Positions 1 through 7,705 of a DNA stretch of 64,000 nucleotides are shown here, piece by piece. Origin of the DNA: Butyrivibrio sp. AE2015 (GTDB lineage: Bacteria > Bacillota > Clostridia > Lachnospirales > Lachnospiraceae); NCBI RefSeq assembly GCF_000420825.1, contig NZ_ATVR01000005.1, positions 1-64,000 on the forward strand. The letters are read 5' to 3'. The notes under the pieces are model-generated. The model did no database searches and had not been told where the DNA came from. It saw only the letters and a program-made list of their open reading frames with translations. Position numbers and translations under genes: made by a program. Within the stretch, counting starts at the first letter, position 1, and each line of letters begins with the position of its first letter.

Positions 1-20
1 CTAACCAAATAATAATTGTA

Positions 21-60
21 AAAATGCCTCCGGCCATCAGATGATGACCGGAGGTATAAG
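21..60 (-). terminator. Rho-independent terminator after the PD-(D/E)XK nuclease-like gene
   Basis: A 7-bp perfect stem (CCTCCGG at 27-33 with CCGGAGG at 48-54) is followed on the minus strand by a short T run. It lies just past the stop codon of the minus-strand gene that ends at 78, so it probably ends that transcript. Confidence 0.7.
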
Positions 61-77
61 CCTCTATCAACTATTTT

Positions 78-1058
78 TTATTTAATAGTTAGCGCCAAAT
101 TTACTGTACGCTCATCAACACCAGACTCTATAATGTCTGCACTGCTCTCACCATTTCTTAATCGTTTTATTACTTCGACAAGATCGGTCTGTCCTTTTTC
201 TATTCCTTTCTCTACTAATACTTCACTTAAATTACACATCTCGCCCAGCCTCCTTTCAGTCTCTATGCTCATCACAAGACCAAATTCTTCTGACAACCTT
301 TTCTTCTTTTCTATCTCATTTTCTTTACCAAGTAGTTCCTCCAGCATTGCTATCAGAGTATTCCTGGACTTTTCTACTTTTTCATTACTTCTTAATCTGA
401 TTATAACACCTTGTAACTTATCGAGATTAAAAAGTTCCATATTTTTACCGAAGATTGTTTCCTGGCGAAGGACTAGGCGATTAATAGAATCTTCATCATC
501 CGAAGCATCCATACATATCCATATGCTACGCACAGGTTTAAGATTATCATAATCAGACCTTGCAAACTCAACTTCCTTCTGAGCAGATATCATTCGTCCA
601 AGATAATAAATCACTCTGTTATCCAACTGATAACCGAGTCTCCCTTTGTCAGAACTCTTTTGAGCCTCTATGTTGATCAATATCTTTATCGGTTCACGAC
701 CAACATATGCAGAGAACCTTATATCAAAAAAAATCTTCCCCTCTCCGGGAACATTATCTTCTTCAGACTCCTTCCTGATTTTTTGTGTATTAGTTAAGCC
801 GGGTTCTATCCTCACCTTTGAAACCTCTGGCTCATCTATATTTTTGACTATCGTTTCGATGTTTGAATCTTTAAAATCCTCTAATGTATATTTCAGAATT
901 CTGGCCAGTATCTGCTTATCTGAAAGAATCTGTTTAACATTCTCATCATACTTTGCCCTTTCAGAAGATACATCAATTACCTTTGATATATTACTCTCAA
1001 TACTAATATATACTCTCTTCCCTGATATTATAATTACAGTATATCCATTAATATTCAA
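78..1058 (-). CDS. PD-(D/E)XK nuclease family transposase-like protein
   Basis: The protein resembles the PD-(D/E)XK nuclease-like (Rpn/'transposase') proteins that occur in many copies in Lachnospiraceae; that match is from memory of the family. A plausible nuclease core is FDIRF (Asp112) followed by INIEAQ (Glu131, Gln133), an acidic-residue plus ExQ variant. The C-terminus has the family's charged helical tail (EVLVEKGIEKGQ). The start is doubtful: the longest frame opens with TTG at 1056-1058, has no ribosome binding site, and recognisable similarity begins only near residue 30 (SSERAKYDENVKQ). A TATAAT at 1027-1032 lies inside the extended N-terminus, which suggests that the true start is further in, perhaps at a rare ATT codon. 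The XRE gene upstream probably controls it through the dyad at 1052-1069. Its cellular role is unknown; the family is linked to recombination or DNA mobility. Confidence 0.7.
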   Translation of the reverse strand: MNINGYTVIIISGKRVYISIESNISKVIDVSSERAKYDENVKQILSDKQILARILKYTLEDFKDSNIETIVKNIDEPEVSKVRIEPGLTNTQKIRKESEEDNVPGEGKIFFDIRFSAYVGREPIKILINIEAQKSSDKGRLGYQLDNRVIYYLGRMISAQKEVEFARSDYDNLKPVRSIWICMDASDDEDSINRLVLRQETIFGKNMELFNLDKLQGVIIRLRSNEKVEKSRNTLIAMLEELLGKENEIEKKKRLSEEFGLVMSIETERRLGEMCNLSEVLVEKGIEKGQTDLVEVIKRLRNGESSADIIESGVDERTVNLALTIK

Positions 1059-1069
1059 TTTTATGAATC
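1052..1069. promoter_or_regulatory. Candidate XRE operator copy 2 (TATTCA-N6-TGAATC)
   Basis: This is an inverted repeat ATTCA-N6-TGAAT. It belongs to a 19-bp stretch (1054-1072) repeated exactly at 1538-1556, on the far side of the XRE gene. It sits at the 5' end of the nuclease-like gene and covers a TTGAAT that could serve as a -35 element. Seen directly: repeat and dyad. Inferred: binding by the adjacent XRE protein. Confidence 0.55.
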
Positions 1070-1112
1070 TTATTCTTAAAAAATATAATGGACAAAACAG
1101 CGCATTTGCACC

Positions 1113-1481
1113 CTATTCACGTTGTTTTCTTTCCTTCTGCATTGCCGCAAACACCGCAACATATCCAAGTATTCTATTCCTTTCCTGTTTATCAAGCTTA
1201 TTAAACTCAGATAAAAGGATTCCGCTATCTGTACTCAGATCAACCGTGTAATACATTTGATTTTTTCCTCGACTCTCTGCCGGGTCAACTCCTGATAGAA
1301 GCCACTCCGGGGATACATCCAAAGCCTTACATATTGCCAGTACCTTGTCAGATGATGGATTGGTCCTGTTCTTCTTCCATTCACTAATGGTGCTCTGCTG
1401 AATCCCTGCTTTCTTGGCAAATTCTTTCTGTGTCATATCAAGCTGCCTTAAACGCTCAAATATCCTCTCACTGATAGTCAT
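1113..1481 (-). CDS. XRE-family helix-turn-helix transcriptional regulator
   Basis: This 122-residue protein has an N-terminal HTH_3 (Cro/C1-type) domain at about residues 7-62. QKEFAKKAGIQQSTISEWK carries the two DNA-contacting helices, followed by the SPEWLLSG ending typical of phage-like repressors. The rest (about 70-122) is a short helical tail that may dimerise. The ATG at 1481 is preceded by AAGGAGAGG at good spacing, so the start is firm. It lies just upstream of the nuclease-like gene on the same strand. Identical dyads lie immediately upstream of it (1536-1553) and between the two genes (1052-1069), which suggests autoregulation plus control of the nuclease-like gene. Confidence 0.9.
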   Translation of the reverse strand: MTISERIFERLRQLDMTQKEFAKKAGIQQSTISEWKKNRTNPSSDKVLAICKALDVSPEWLLSGVDPAESRGKNQMYYTVDLSTDSGILLSEFNKLDKQERNRILGYVAVFAAMQKERKQRE

Positions 1482-1535
1482 GATCCTCTCCTTTGGTGAT
1501 ATGTGGAAAAGGTAACGTTATCTATTAACATTATT

Positions 1536-1553
1536 GATTCAATTTTATGAATC
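1536..1553. promoter_or_regulatory. Candidate XRE operator copy 1 (GATTCA-N6-TGAATC)
   Basis: A perfect 6-bp inverted repeat with a 6-bp spacer lies about 55 bp upstream of the XRE start codon, within the probable promoter; the minus-strand TTGAAT at 1537-1542 could be a -35. The same sequence recurs at 1052-1069. This arrangement is typical of an autoregulating Cro/C1-type repressor. Confidence 0.6.
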
Positions 1554-1752
1554 TTAACCCCAATTAATCATATTGTCAATAGCCAGAAGCAAATATTCAT
1601 CAAATGTTCGGAGTACATGGTGTCTTACCCCGCTCATGGAAAATCCGGAAGTTTATTTCCAGGGTTAACTACAAGATGTGCTAATCCGTAATCACAGCTA
1701 AAATAATCACATAATCAGTATCTCACCGGAACATAGTAAAAAGCTTCAGGAA

Positions 1753-2070
1753 ATGCTAAAATATATAGTGTCAGGGCAGAAACCTTCTGCTCCTAATAAT
1801 GATATTGATGCAATCGAGGATATCGTTGCCAAGATTAAAAATCGCAAGGAGGTCATCGACGAATATATGAGACAGTGGGATCGTGAGTTATCTATAAAAC
1901 GTGAAACCAAGGAAGAAGATGCGTTGAATACTATCCGTTTCGGCCGAGAAGATGGATTGCCAGATGAAACAATTCATAATCTACTAAATAAAACTTATAA
2001 GTTTTCTGATCAAATGATCAACGACCTCTTCGCCAAAGTTGATTCCGAGCAGGCTATGACTACAAAATAA
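1753..2070 (+). CDS. Hypothetical protein; probable C-terminal remnant of a Rpn/PD-(D/E)XK nuclease
   Basis: This 105-residue frame has no complete domain. Its opening (LKYIVSGQ) and the following acidic helical tail resemble the C-terminal third of Rpn-type PD-(D/E)XK nuclease/transposase proteins. In-frame coding-like sequence continues upstream of the ATG (SPEHSKKLQE) to a stop at 1699-1701, so the ATG may not be a natural start; no convincing ribosome binding site precedes it. The roughly 270 bp between this frame and the XRE gene holds the XRE operator and sequence without an intact frame. I read this as a decayed copy of the gene type at 78-1058. It could instead be a small expressed protein. 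Confidence 0.5.
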   Translation: MLKYIVSGQKPSAPNNDIDAIEDIVAKIKNRKEVIDEYMRQWDRELSIKRETKEEDALNTIRFGREDGLPDETIHNLLNKTYKFSDQMINDLFAKVDSEQAMTTK

Positions 2071-2081
2071 AAAACATTAAT

Positions 2082-2117
2082 GGAGCCTTTGTTTCACAAC
2101 ACAAGGCTCCTCTTTTC
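2082..2117 (+). terminator. Rho-independent terminator, probably bidirectional
   Basis: GGAGCCTT (2082-2089) pairs with AAGGCTCC (2103-2110), followed by TCTTTTCT on the plus strand. It separates the remnant gene from the minus-strand aroC, which ends at 2128. Confidence 0.7.
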
Positions 2118-2127
2118 TAATTTCCGG

Positions 2128-3228
2128 TTATTTCTTATAAAATCCAATTATATTCTCTGCTTTTGAGAGCATATTTGACATCAAAAGATCAAGTGTACAA
2201 AGAGCACACATACTCTCCACTACAACCACAGCTCTCGGAACTACAACAGGGTCGTGTCGCCCATGGATGCTCACCTGAATATTTTCTCCTGACTTATTAA
2301 CTGTATTCTGAGTCTTTGCAATACTCGGAGTTGGCTTGAAATAAGCTCTGATCACAATTTCGCTTCCATCAGAAATACCACCAAGAATACCACCAGCATG
2401 ATTAGTTCTTTTTTCAACAGAACAATCACTCATCACAAACTCATCATTATTTTCTGATCCGTGAAATTTTGATACTCTCGTACCATCACCTATTTCAACT
2501 GCTTTAACAGCACCTATACTCATAACAGCATGAGCAATAACAGCATCGAGCTTATCAAACACAGGCTCTCCAACTCCTGCAGGAAGACCTGTAACACGGC
2601 ATTCTACCACTCCACCTACAGAATCCATTTCTTCTTTACACTTGGAAATAAGTTCCATCGCTCTTTTATCTGCTTCAGGATCAGGCATTGCTGTCGGAGT
2701 CAAAAGAATATTCTTTTCATCAAATTTCTTTTCATCAATCTCGACATCACCGATTGCTCTGGTGAACGCCATAACTTTAATGCCCATCTCATTAAGGAGT
2801 TTACTGCAAATAGCACCTGCTGCAACTCTTCCAATTGTCTCTCTTCCAGAGGAACGTCCGCCACCTCTATAGTCCCTAAAACCATACTTTTCGTCAAAGC
2901 CAAAATCTGCATGGCCCGGTCTGTAATACTGTGCGATCTCGCTATAATCCTGAGATCTTTGGGAAGTATTGTTTACAATAAGAGAAATTGGCGTACCTGT
3001 TGTCTTTCCTTCAAAAACGCCGGAAAGAATATCAACAGCATCATCCTCTTTTCTTGGTGTGCTTGCAGGAGACGTTCCAGGCTTTCTCCTGTCAAGAAAC
3101 TTCTGAATATCTGCAATATCCAGCTCCATTCCAGCCGGAAATCCATCAATCACTACCCCAAGCGCTTTTCCGTGCGACTCTCCCCAGGTAGACATCTTTA
3201 TATTTTTACCAAATACAGATCCTGACAT
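2128..3228 (-). CDS. aroC: Chorismate synthase
   Basis: It converts 5-enolpyruvylshikimate-3-phosphate to chorismate, the last step of the shikimate pathway, using reduced FMN; cytosolic. The 366-residue length fits the family. Signature segments are present: GESHG at 16-20, RRKPG at 47-51, RPGHAD at 103-108 and RGGGRSSGRET from 121, the conserved FMN- and substrate-binding arginine/glycine stretch. No other shikimate genes are nearby. A terminator from the upstream lactonase-like gene lies just before it, so it probably has its own promoter. The AGGA-type site upstream of the ATG at 3228 supports the start. Confidence 0.97.
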   Translation of the reverse strand: MSGSVFGKNIKMSTWGESHGKALGVVIDGFPAGMELDIADIQKFLDRRKPGTSPASTPRKEDDAVDILSGVFEGKTTGTPISLIVNNTSQRSQDYSEIAQYYRPGHADFGFDEKYGFRDYRGGGRSSGRETIGRVAAGAICSKLLNEMGIKVMAFTRAIGDVEIDEKKFDEKNILLTPTAMPDPEADKRAMELISKCKEEMDSVGGVVECRVTGLPAGVGEPVFDKLDAVIAHAVMSIGAVKAVEIGDGTRVSKFHGSENNDEFVMSDCSVEKRTNHAGGILGGISDGSEIVIRAYFKPTPSIAKTQNTVNKSGENIQVSIHGRHDPVVVPRAVVVVESMCALCTLDLLMSNMLSKAENIIGFYKK

Positions 3229-3248
3229 ATTTTCCTCCCAATATAAGC

Positions 3249-3277
3249 CAAAAGCCCTCGCACCTTGGCGAAGGCTC
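3249..3277 (-). terminator. Terminator between lactonase-like gene and aroC
   Basis: AGCCCTCGC (3253-3261) pairs with GCGAAGGCT (3268-3276), allowing one G-U pair. On the minus strand it is followed by TTTT. It lies directly after the stop codon of the gene at 3290-4348. Confidence 0.65.
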
Positions 3278-3289
3278 TGATTTCAAGAA

Positions 3290-4348
3290 TTAAAGTTTAT
3301 GGAAAACGATACAGTTAGGTCTTGATACAGGAAGCTCAGGTCCGTTCATGACCATTGTTCCCTTGTCCATATCAACTGTAAAGAATGTAAGTGTATCTGA
3401 CTCGTGATTAAGAGATACAAGGTGCTTGTTGTCAGGGAAAAGAGCTGCATCCTTAGGATACTCACCTGCAACAGGAAGCTGGATCTTATTAGTGATAAGT
3501 CCTGTCTCTTTATCTACTTTAAATACAAGTGCATTGTTTTCACCTGCTGTTGAACTTACAAGATAATTGTAGTCCTCTGAGAAGGTAAGTGCGCTGCTTG
3601 CAACACCGATTGAATCAGCCTCTTCAGAAGTTGATACTGACTGAATCCTTTCAAATTCAGGATCTCCGTTCTTATCTTCATAAGAATAAACTTCTATAGA
3701 GCACTTCTGCTCAAGACAAACATAAAGGAATTTGCCCTCCTTTGAAAACTGCATATGTCTAGGAGATGATTCCTGATCGCAGTGGATCACATCAACTTCT
3801 TTTATCTTTCCTGTTTCCATATCAAGTGAATAAACATTGATCCTGTCCATTCCAAGATCTGCTGCAAGAAGATACTTGTTGTCTTTTGTAACCTTGATGC
3901 ACTGAACATGAGGAACATGATTACGTCCTGCTGCAGTACCAAGGCCCTTGTGATATTTCTCATCAGTGATCTCACCGATGCTGCCATCCTTATTAAGTCT
4001 CAATATTGTAACCTTGCCATCATGATAGCCTGCAGTAATAAGGAACTTATCACTCTGATCCATATTGAGGTAGCAACCACGCATACCATTGATAGAAGCC
4101 TCATTTAAAAATTCAAGGCTTCCGTCAGGAAGAATATGATAAGACTCTACTCCTGCATCAGTTATGGAATAAAGAGTTTTATTGTCATGTGAAATTCCAA
4201 TATAAGAAGAATTGGTTATTTCAACCTTCTGCTTTTCATAAAGCCTTCCATTCTCAAGATCTACATCATAAATTCTGATTCCATACTTTGTGCCCAGTCC
4301 GGATGTATAACTTGACACATAAGCTACGTATTTATCTTTACCAGCCAT
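3290..4348 (-). CDS. Lactonase-family beta-propeller (6-phosphogluconolactonase-like)
   Basis: The 352-residue protein belongs to the lactonase (Pgl) seven-bladed beta-propeller family, whose characterised members hydrolyse 6-phosphogluconolactone. Repeating blade segments such as GCYLNMDQSDKFLITAGYHDG, PRHMQFSKEGKFLYVC and PKDAALFPDNKHLVSLN recur roughly every 50 residues. A longer frame opens with GTG at 4393, but AGGAGG precedes the ATG at 4348 with about 10 nt spacing, so I start there (MAGKDKYVAY). No pentose-phosphate gene is adjacent. In propeller families substrate cannot be assigned from sequence alone, so the lactonase label is a family name. Confidence 0.85.
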   Translation of the reverse strand: MAGKDKYVAYVSSYTSGLGTKYGIRIYDVDLENGRLYEKQKVEITNSSYIGISHDNKTLYSITDAGVESYHILPDGSLEFLNEASINGMRGCYLNMDQSDKFLITAGYHDGKVTILRLNKDGSIGEITDEKYHKGLGTAAGRNHVPHVQCIKVTKDNKYLLAADLGMDRINVYSLDMETGKIKEVDVIHCDQESSPRHMQFSKEGKFLYVCLEQKCSIEVYSYEDKNGDPEFERIQSVSTSEEADSIGVASSALTFSEDYNYLVSSTAGENNALVFKVDKETGLITNKIQLPVAGEYPKDAALFPDNKHLVSLNHESDTLTFFTVDMDKGTMVMNGPELPVSRPNCIVFHKL

Positions 4349-4407
4349 TACTAGTTTGCCTCCTAGAATTACGTATTTTCTACATTCTATCACAAGAAAT
4401 CAAAACT

Positions 4408-5505
4408 TTAAACGTCTTTTGCTTTATACTCTGCAATAACTTCCTTGATCCTGTCCTGTGGTCTTACAAGTTTATACATGGATTTTCCTCTATTTAAGGT
4501 GTCTATGGCAGATGCTATATACCTGTTCATATTGACGCTGTAATAGTATTCTTTACTTAGCAGTTCTTCTTTCTGATAAATAAGATTAGTTGTAAATATC
4601 TTTTCAAAAAAGCCATTTTCATATGCTTCATCAAATTCCTTAAAGCCATAAGAAAACAGACCAAAGGTTGCAAAAATAAATACTCTTTTTGCGCCTCTAT
4701 CCTTGAGCTGCCTGCAGACATCAAGCATACTCTTGCCTGAAACGATCATATCATCAATTACGATCGCATCCATACCACTTATGTCGCCGCCGCAGAAATC
4801 ATGCGCAATTATGGGATTCATCCCATCAACAACACGGCTGTAATCCCTTCTTTTATAAAACATACCAAGATTAACGCCATAAACGGAAGAAAGAAATACC
4901 GCTCTCTCAGTTGCTCCCTCATCAGGTGCTATGATAAGGAGATGCTCCGAATCAATTTCAATATCATCATACTCAGTCAAAAGAGCCTGGGTAAACTGTA
5001 AAGTTGGAGAAATATTCTCAATACCATTTAAAGGAAGTACATTTTGCATTCTTGGATCATGGGCATCAAAGGTGATCAGATTATCAACCCCAAGCAGCTC
5101 TAATTCTCTTAGCATAAGAGCACAGTCAAGGGATTCCCTCAAAACCTTTCTGTGCTGCCTGCTTTCATAAAGAAACGGCATAACCACAGTAATGGATTTT
5201 GCTTTACCATTGCAGGCGCCAATAGCCCTCTTAAGATCAGCATAATGATCGTCGGGAGACATTCTGTTATACTCTCCGTCGAATTTGTACTTTATAGAAT
5301 TGTTGCACACATCCACCAGGATAAAAATATCCTTTTCCCTGACAGATTCTTTTAACACAGCTTTACCTTCACCGCTTGAAAATCTTGGGCATATACATTC
5401 AATTAGAAAACTGTCTGCGCCGCGCCACTCGCAAAGGATCTTATCGATTCTTTTTGCTGATTCTGCAAATGATTCAAGAGCTATAATTCCTAATCCACCA
5501 CTCAT
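4408..5505 (-). CDS. prs: Ribose-phosphate pyrophosphokinase-like protein
   Basis: PRPP synthetases make 5-phosphoribosyl-1-pyrophosphate from ribose-5-phosphate and ATP. Family features are present: an N-terminal ligand region with RFSSGEGKAVLKESVR (about 41-56), YESRQHRK (113-120), FDAHDPRMQN (146-155) and the PRPP-binding loop IVIDDMIVSGKS (248-259). At 365 residues it is longer than the usual ~315, and the loop differs from the common VDDMIDTAGT, lacking the third acidic residue. It may therefore be a divergent second PRPP synthetase. A longer frame begins at 5559, but GAGGTG sits 5 nt before the ATG at 5505. Its promoter lies within a large palindrome (5545-5579), so it is probably regulated. 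Confidence 0.85.
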   Translation of the reverse strand: MSGGLGIIALESFAESAKRIDKILCEWRGADSFLIECICPRFSSGEGKAVLKESVREKDIFILVDVCNNSIKYKFDGEYNRMSPDDHYADLKRAIGACNGKAKSITVVMPFLYESRQHRKVLRESLDCALMLRELELLGVDNLITFDAHDPRMQNVLPLNGIENISPTLQFTQALLTEYDDIEIDSEHLLIIAPDEGATERAVFLSSVYGVNLGMFYKRRDYSRVVDGMNPIIAHDFCGGDISGMDAIVIDDMIVSGKSMLDVCRQLKDRGAKRVFIFATFGLFSYGFKEFDEAYENGFFEKIFTTNLIYQKEELLSKEYYYSVNMNRYIASAIDTLNRGKSMYKLVRPQDRIKEVIAEYKAKDV

Positions 5506-5544
5506 TGGAACACCTCGCATTATTATCAATATTACATTTCTAAT

Positions 5545-5579
5545 TTGATTATATATCATGTGTACATGAAGGTAATCAA
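5545..5579 (-). promoter_or_regulatory. Palindromic promoter/operator of the prs-like gene
   Basis: A 35-bp two-part dyad reads TTGATTA-N4-TCATGT-GT-ACATGA-N3-TAATCAA. On the minus strand the outer arms contain a -35-like TTGATT (5574-5579) and a perfect -10 TATAAT (5548-5553). The spacer is 20 bp and the inner dyad is centred in it. Overlong spacers with a centred dyad are known for MerR-family targets; no such regulator is encoded here. Confidence 0.6.
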
Positions 5580-5666
5580 TAATTAAGCTTTTTTATTATT
5601 TTTTTACACACCCGACACAAAATAATGCCATAATAAAACTAATAAAAAAACAAAAAAGGATAGCAA

Positions 5667-6563
5667 ATGAAGAAAAACAAATCACGCTCAGGTCTATTAC
5701 TAATTCTTATCATATGTCTTTTGATCCTATTGATAGGTCTTGCTCAGTTTATAGCACATGGCAATTCCAGCACCTCTGATATACCATCAGAAATCGCTGG
5801 AGGTAGTCTTACCATAACCAATTTAAACGTAGGAAAAGCTGACTGTGCCGTACTGCAGGTCGATGACATTGTCGGAATGATCGATACAGGAACTTATGAT
5901 GCCTATTCTACTATCGATAGTTTCCTAAAGGATAATTCAATTACAGAAATAGACTTTCTTATCCTCACCCACTATGACCAAGATCATATAGGAAGTGCTG
6001 TAAAAATACTATCCTCAGTAGATGTAAAGAACATTTATCTTGCCGACTATGTGAGCCAGAAGGAATATTATGCAGGTCTGATGGACAGCATAAAGACAAG
6101 GGAAAATGTTTATTTTGTAAATGAAAATATCTCTTTTGACTATAATGACCTTTCTGTTGATATTTACCCTGCATCATCACCGGAAGCTTTACTCTCAGAC
6201 AGTCAGAATATGGACAACAACATGTCATTGGTTTCAATGATAACCTTTGGTACAAAGAAATTTCTTTTTGCGGGAGACATTGAAAAAGACAGGATTGAGC
6301 AGGTAATAAATGATGATTACTCTTTGACCGCAGACTGGATCAAAATGCCTCACCATGGAGGCTATACCAAAAACACAGCCACCCTGCTTTCTATTGTTGA
6401 TCCTGATTTTGCTATTATTAGCACTTCAAGCGAAAGGCCCGCTGAAGATAAGCTTATTGATCTATTATCTTCACTTGGTATAGAAACTTACGATACCACC
6501 TACGGAACAATCGTTACTGTCTGTGACAAAAACAGCATAAAGATCACACAAAAAAGTAATTGA
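5667..6563 (+). CDS. Membrane-anchored ComEC/Rec2-like metallo-beta-lactamase-fold hydrolase
   Basis: The 298-residue protein has one N-terminal membrane segment (about 9-28), then an extracytoplasmic metallo-beta-lactamase domain like the C-terminal domain of ComEC. Metal-site motifs are THYDQDH (101-107, the HxHxDH-type motif with His102, Asp104, Asp106, His107), FAGD (about 206-209) and MPHHGG. ComEC's competence channel region is absent, so this is a free-standing hydrolase of unknown substrate, perhaps extracellular nucleic acid or phosphoesters. An AAAGGA site precedes the ATG. It is followed 68 bp later by potA on the same strand. Confidence 0.85.
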   Translation: MKKNKSRSGLLLILIICLLILLIGLAQFIAHGNSSTSDIPSEIAGGSLTITNLNVGKADCAVLQVDDIVGMIDTGTYDAYSTIDSFLKDNSITEIDFLILTHYDQDHIGSAVKILSSVDVKNIYLADYVSQKEYYAGLMDSIKTRENVYFVNENISFDYNDLSVDIYPASSPEALLSDSQNMDNNMSLVSMITFGTKKFLFAGDIEKDRIEQVINDDYSLTADWIKMPHHGGYTKNTATLLSIVDPDFAIISTSSERPAEDKLIDLLSSLGIETYDTTYGTIVTVCDKNSIKITQKSN

Positions 6564-6631
6564 CACTTACTACAACTTTATTAAAATAAAGTAAGTCAAC
6601 TTTATACTTTTTTAATAATCAGGAGCAGGAA

Positions 6632-7705
6632 ATGGGTAAAGACTTAATTACACTTGAACATATCAGTAAGTCATATGATGGCCAGCTTATATTGGATGAC
6701 CTTAATCTTTCTATATATGAGAATTCTTTTGTTACACTCCTTGGTCCAAGCGGATGTGGCAAGACTACAACTTTGCGTATAATAGGTGGTTTTGAAACAC
6801 CTGATAATGGACATGTTATATTTGACGGAAAAGACATAACAAGTCTTTCTCCCAACAAAAGGCAGCTTAATACTGTCTTTCAGAAGTATGCTCTGTTTAC
6901 ACATATGACAGTAGCAGAAAATATCGCATTTGGTCTTAAAATAAAGAACAAATCTGACAGTTATATAAAAGACAAGATCAAATATGCCCTTAAACTTGTA
7001 AATCTTGAAGGCTATGAAAACAGAAGCCCTGAATCTTTATCCGGTGGTCAGCAGCAAAGAATTGCTATAGCCAGAGCTATTGTAAATGAGCCAAAAGTTC
7101 TTTTACTTGATGAGCCTTTGGGAGCACTTGACCTTAAAATGCGTCAGGACATGCAGTATGAGCTTAAAAGACTTAAAGAAGAACTGGGAATTACCTTTAT
7201 TTATGTAACACACGATCAGGAAGAAGCCCTCACAATGTCTGATCACATCGTTGTCATGAACCAGGGCTACATCCAGCAGGAAGGTTCTCCCGAAAAAATA
7301 TATAACGAACCTGAAAATGCCTTTGTTGCAGACTTTATTGGCGACAGTAACATTATCAGATCAACAATGATCCGCGATGAACTTGTAGAGATTCTAGGAG
7401 CTAAATTCGCATGCGTAGATAAAGGCTTTGGTGAAAATAAACCTGTTGACGTTGTGATAAGACCTGAGGATATTGAACTGGTTGCACCTGAAAACGGCAC
7501 TTTAAAAGGCATAGTTACTGACCTTACCTTCAAGGGCGTCCATTATGAAATGGATGTTGAGGTTGGAGGTCGTGAGCTTTTAGTGCACTCAACAAAGCTT
7601 TCACCTATAGGCACTAATGTTGGTATAAATGTTGACCCATACAATATTCAGATAATGAACGTTCCTGAGTCAGAAGACGAGGAGGCAATAAGTGAAACTA
7701 TTTAA
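6632..7705 (+). CDS. potA: Spermidine/putrescine ABC transporter ATP-binding protein
   Basis: The ATPase subunit energises polyamine import. It has Walker [10 protein letters not shown] (38-46), signature LSGGQQQR (135-142), Walker B LLLDEP (156-161), the switch histidine in [10 protein letters not shown], and a C-terminal TOBE-type regulatory domain from about residue 265. The 357-residue length is typical of PotA. A GGAGCAGGAA site precedes the ATG. It overlaps potB by 14 bp and starts a four-gene potABCD operon ending at the terminator at 10385-10418. Confidence 0.95.
   Translation: MGKDLITLEHISKSYDGQLILDDLNLSIYENSFVTLLGPSGCGKTTTLRIIGGFETPDNGHVIFDGKDITSLSPNKRQLNTVFQKYALFTHMTVAENIAFGLKIKNKSDSYIKDKIKYALKLVNLEGYENRSPESLSGGQQQRIAIARAIVNEPKVLLLDEPLGALDLKMRQDMQYELKRLKEELGITFIYVTHDQEEALTMSDHIVVMNQGYIQQEGSPEKIYNEPENAFVADFIGDSNIIRSTMIRDELVEILGAKFACVDKGFGENKPVDVVIRPEDIELVAPENGTLKGIVTDLTFKGVHYEMDVEVGGRELLVHSTKLSPIGTNVGINVDPYNIQIMNVPESEDEEAISETI

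Noticed and set aside
1640-1672. A short peptide ENPEVYFQG that looks like a viral protease site
   Set aside because: It is a chance match in a ten-codon frame in non-coding or decayed sequence; no tag or vector context is present.
2530-3225. A 231-codon open frame on the plus strand
   Set aside because: It is antisense to aroC, whose conserved motifs are intact; the plus-strand translation looks random and has no start signals.
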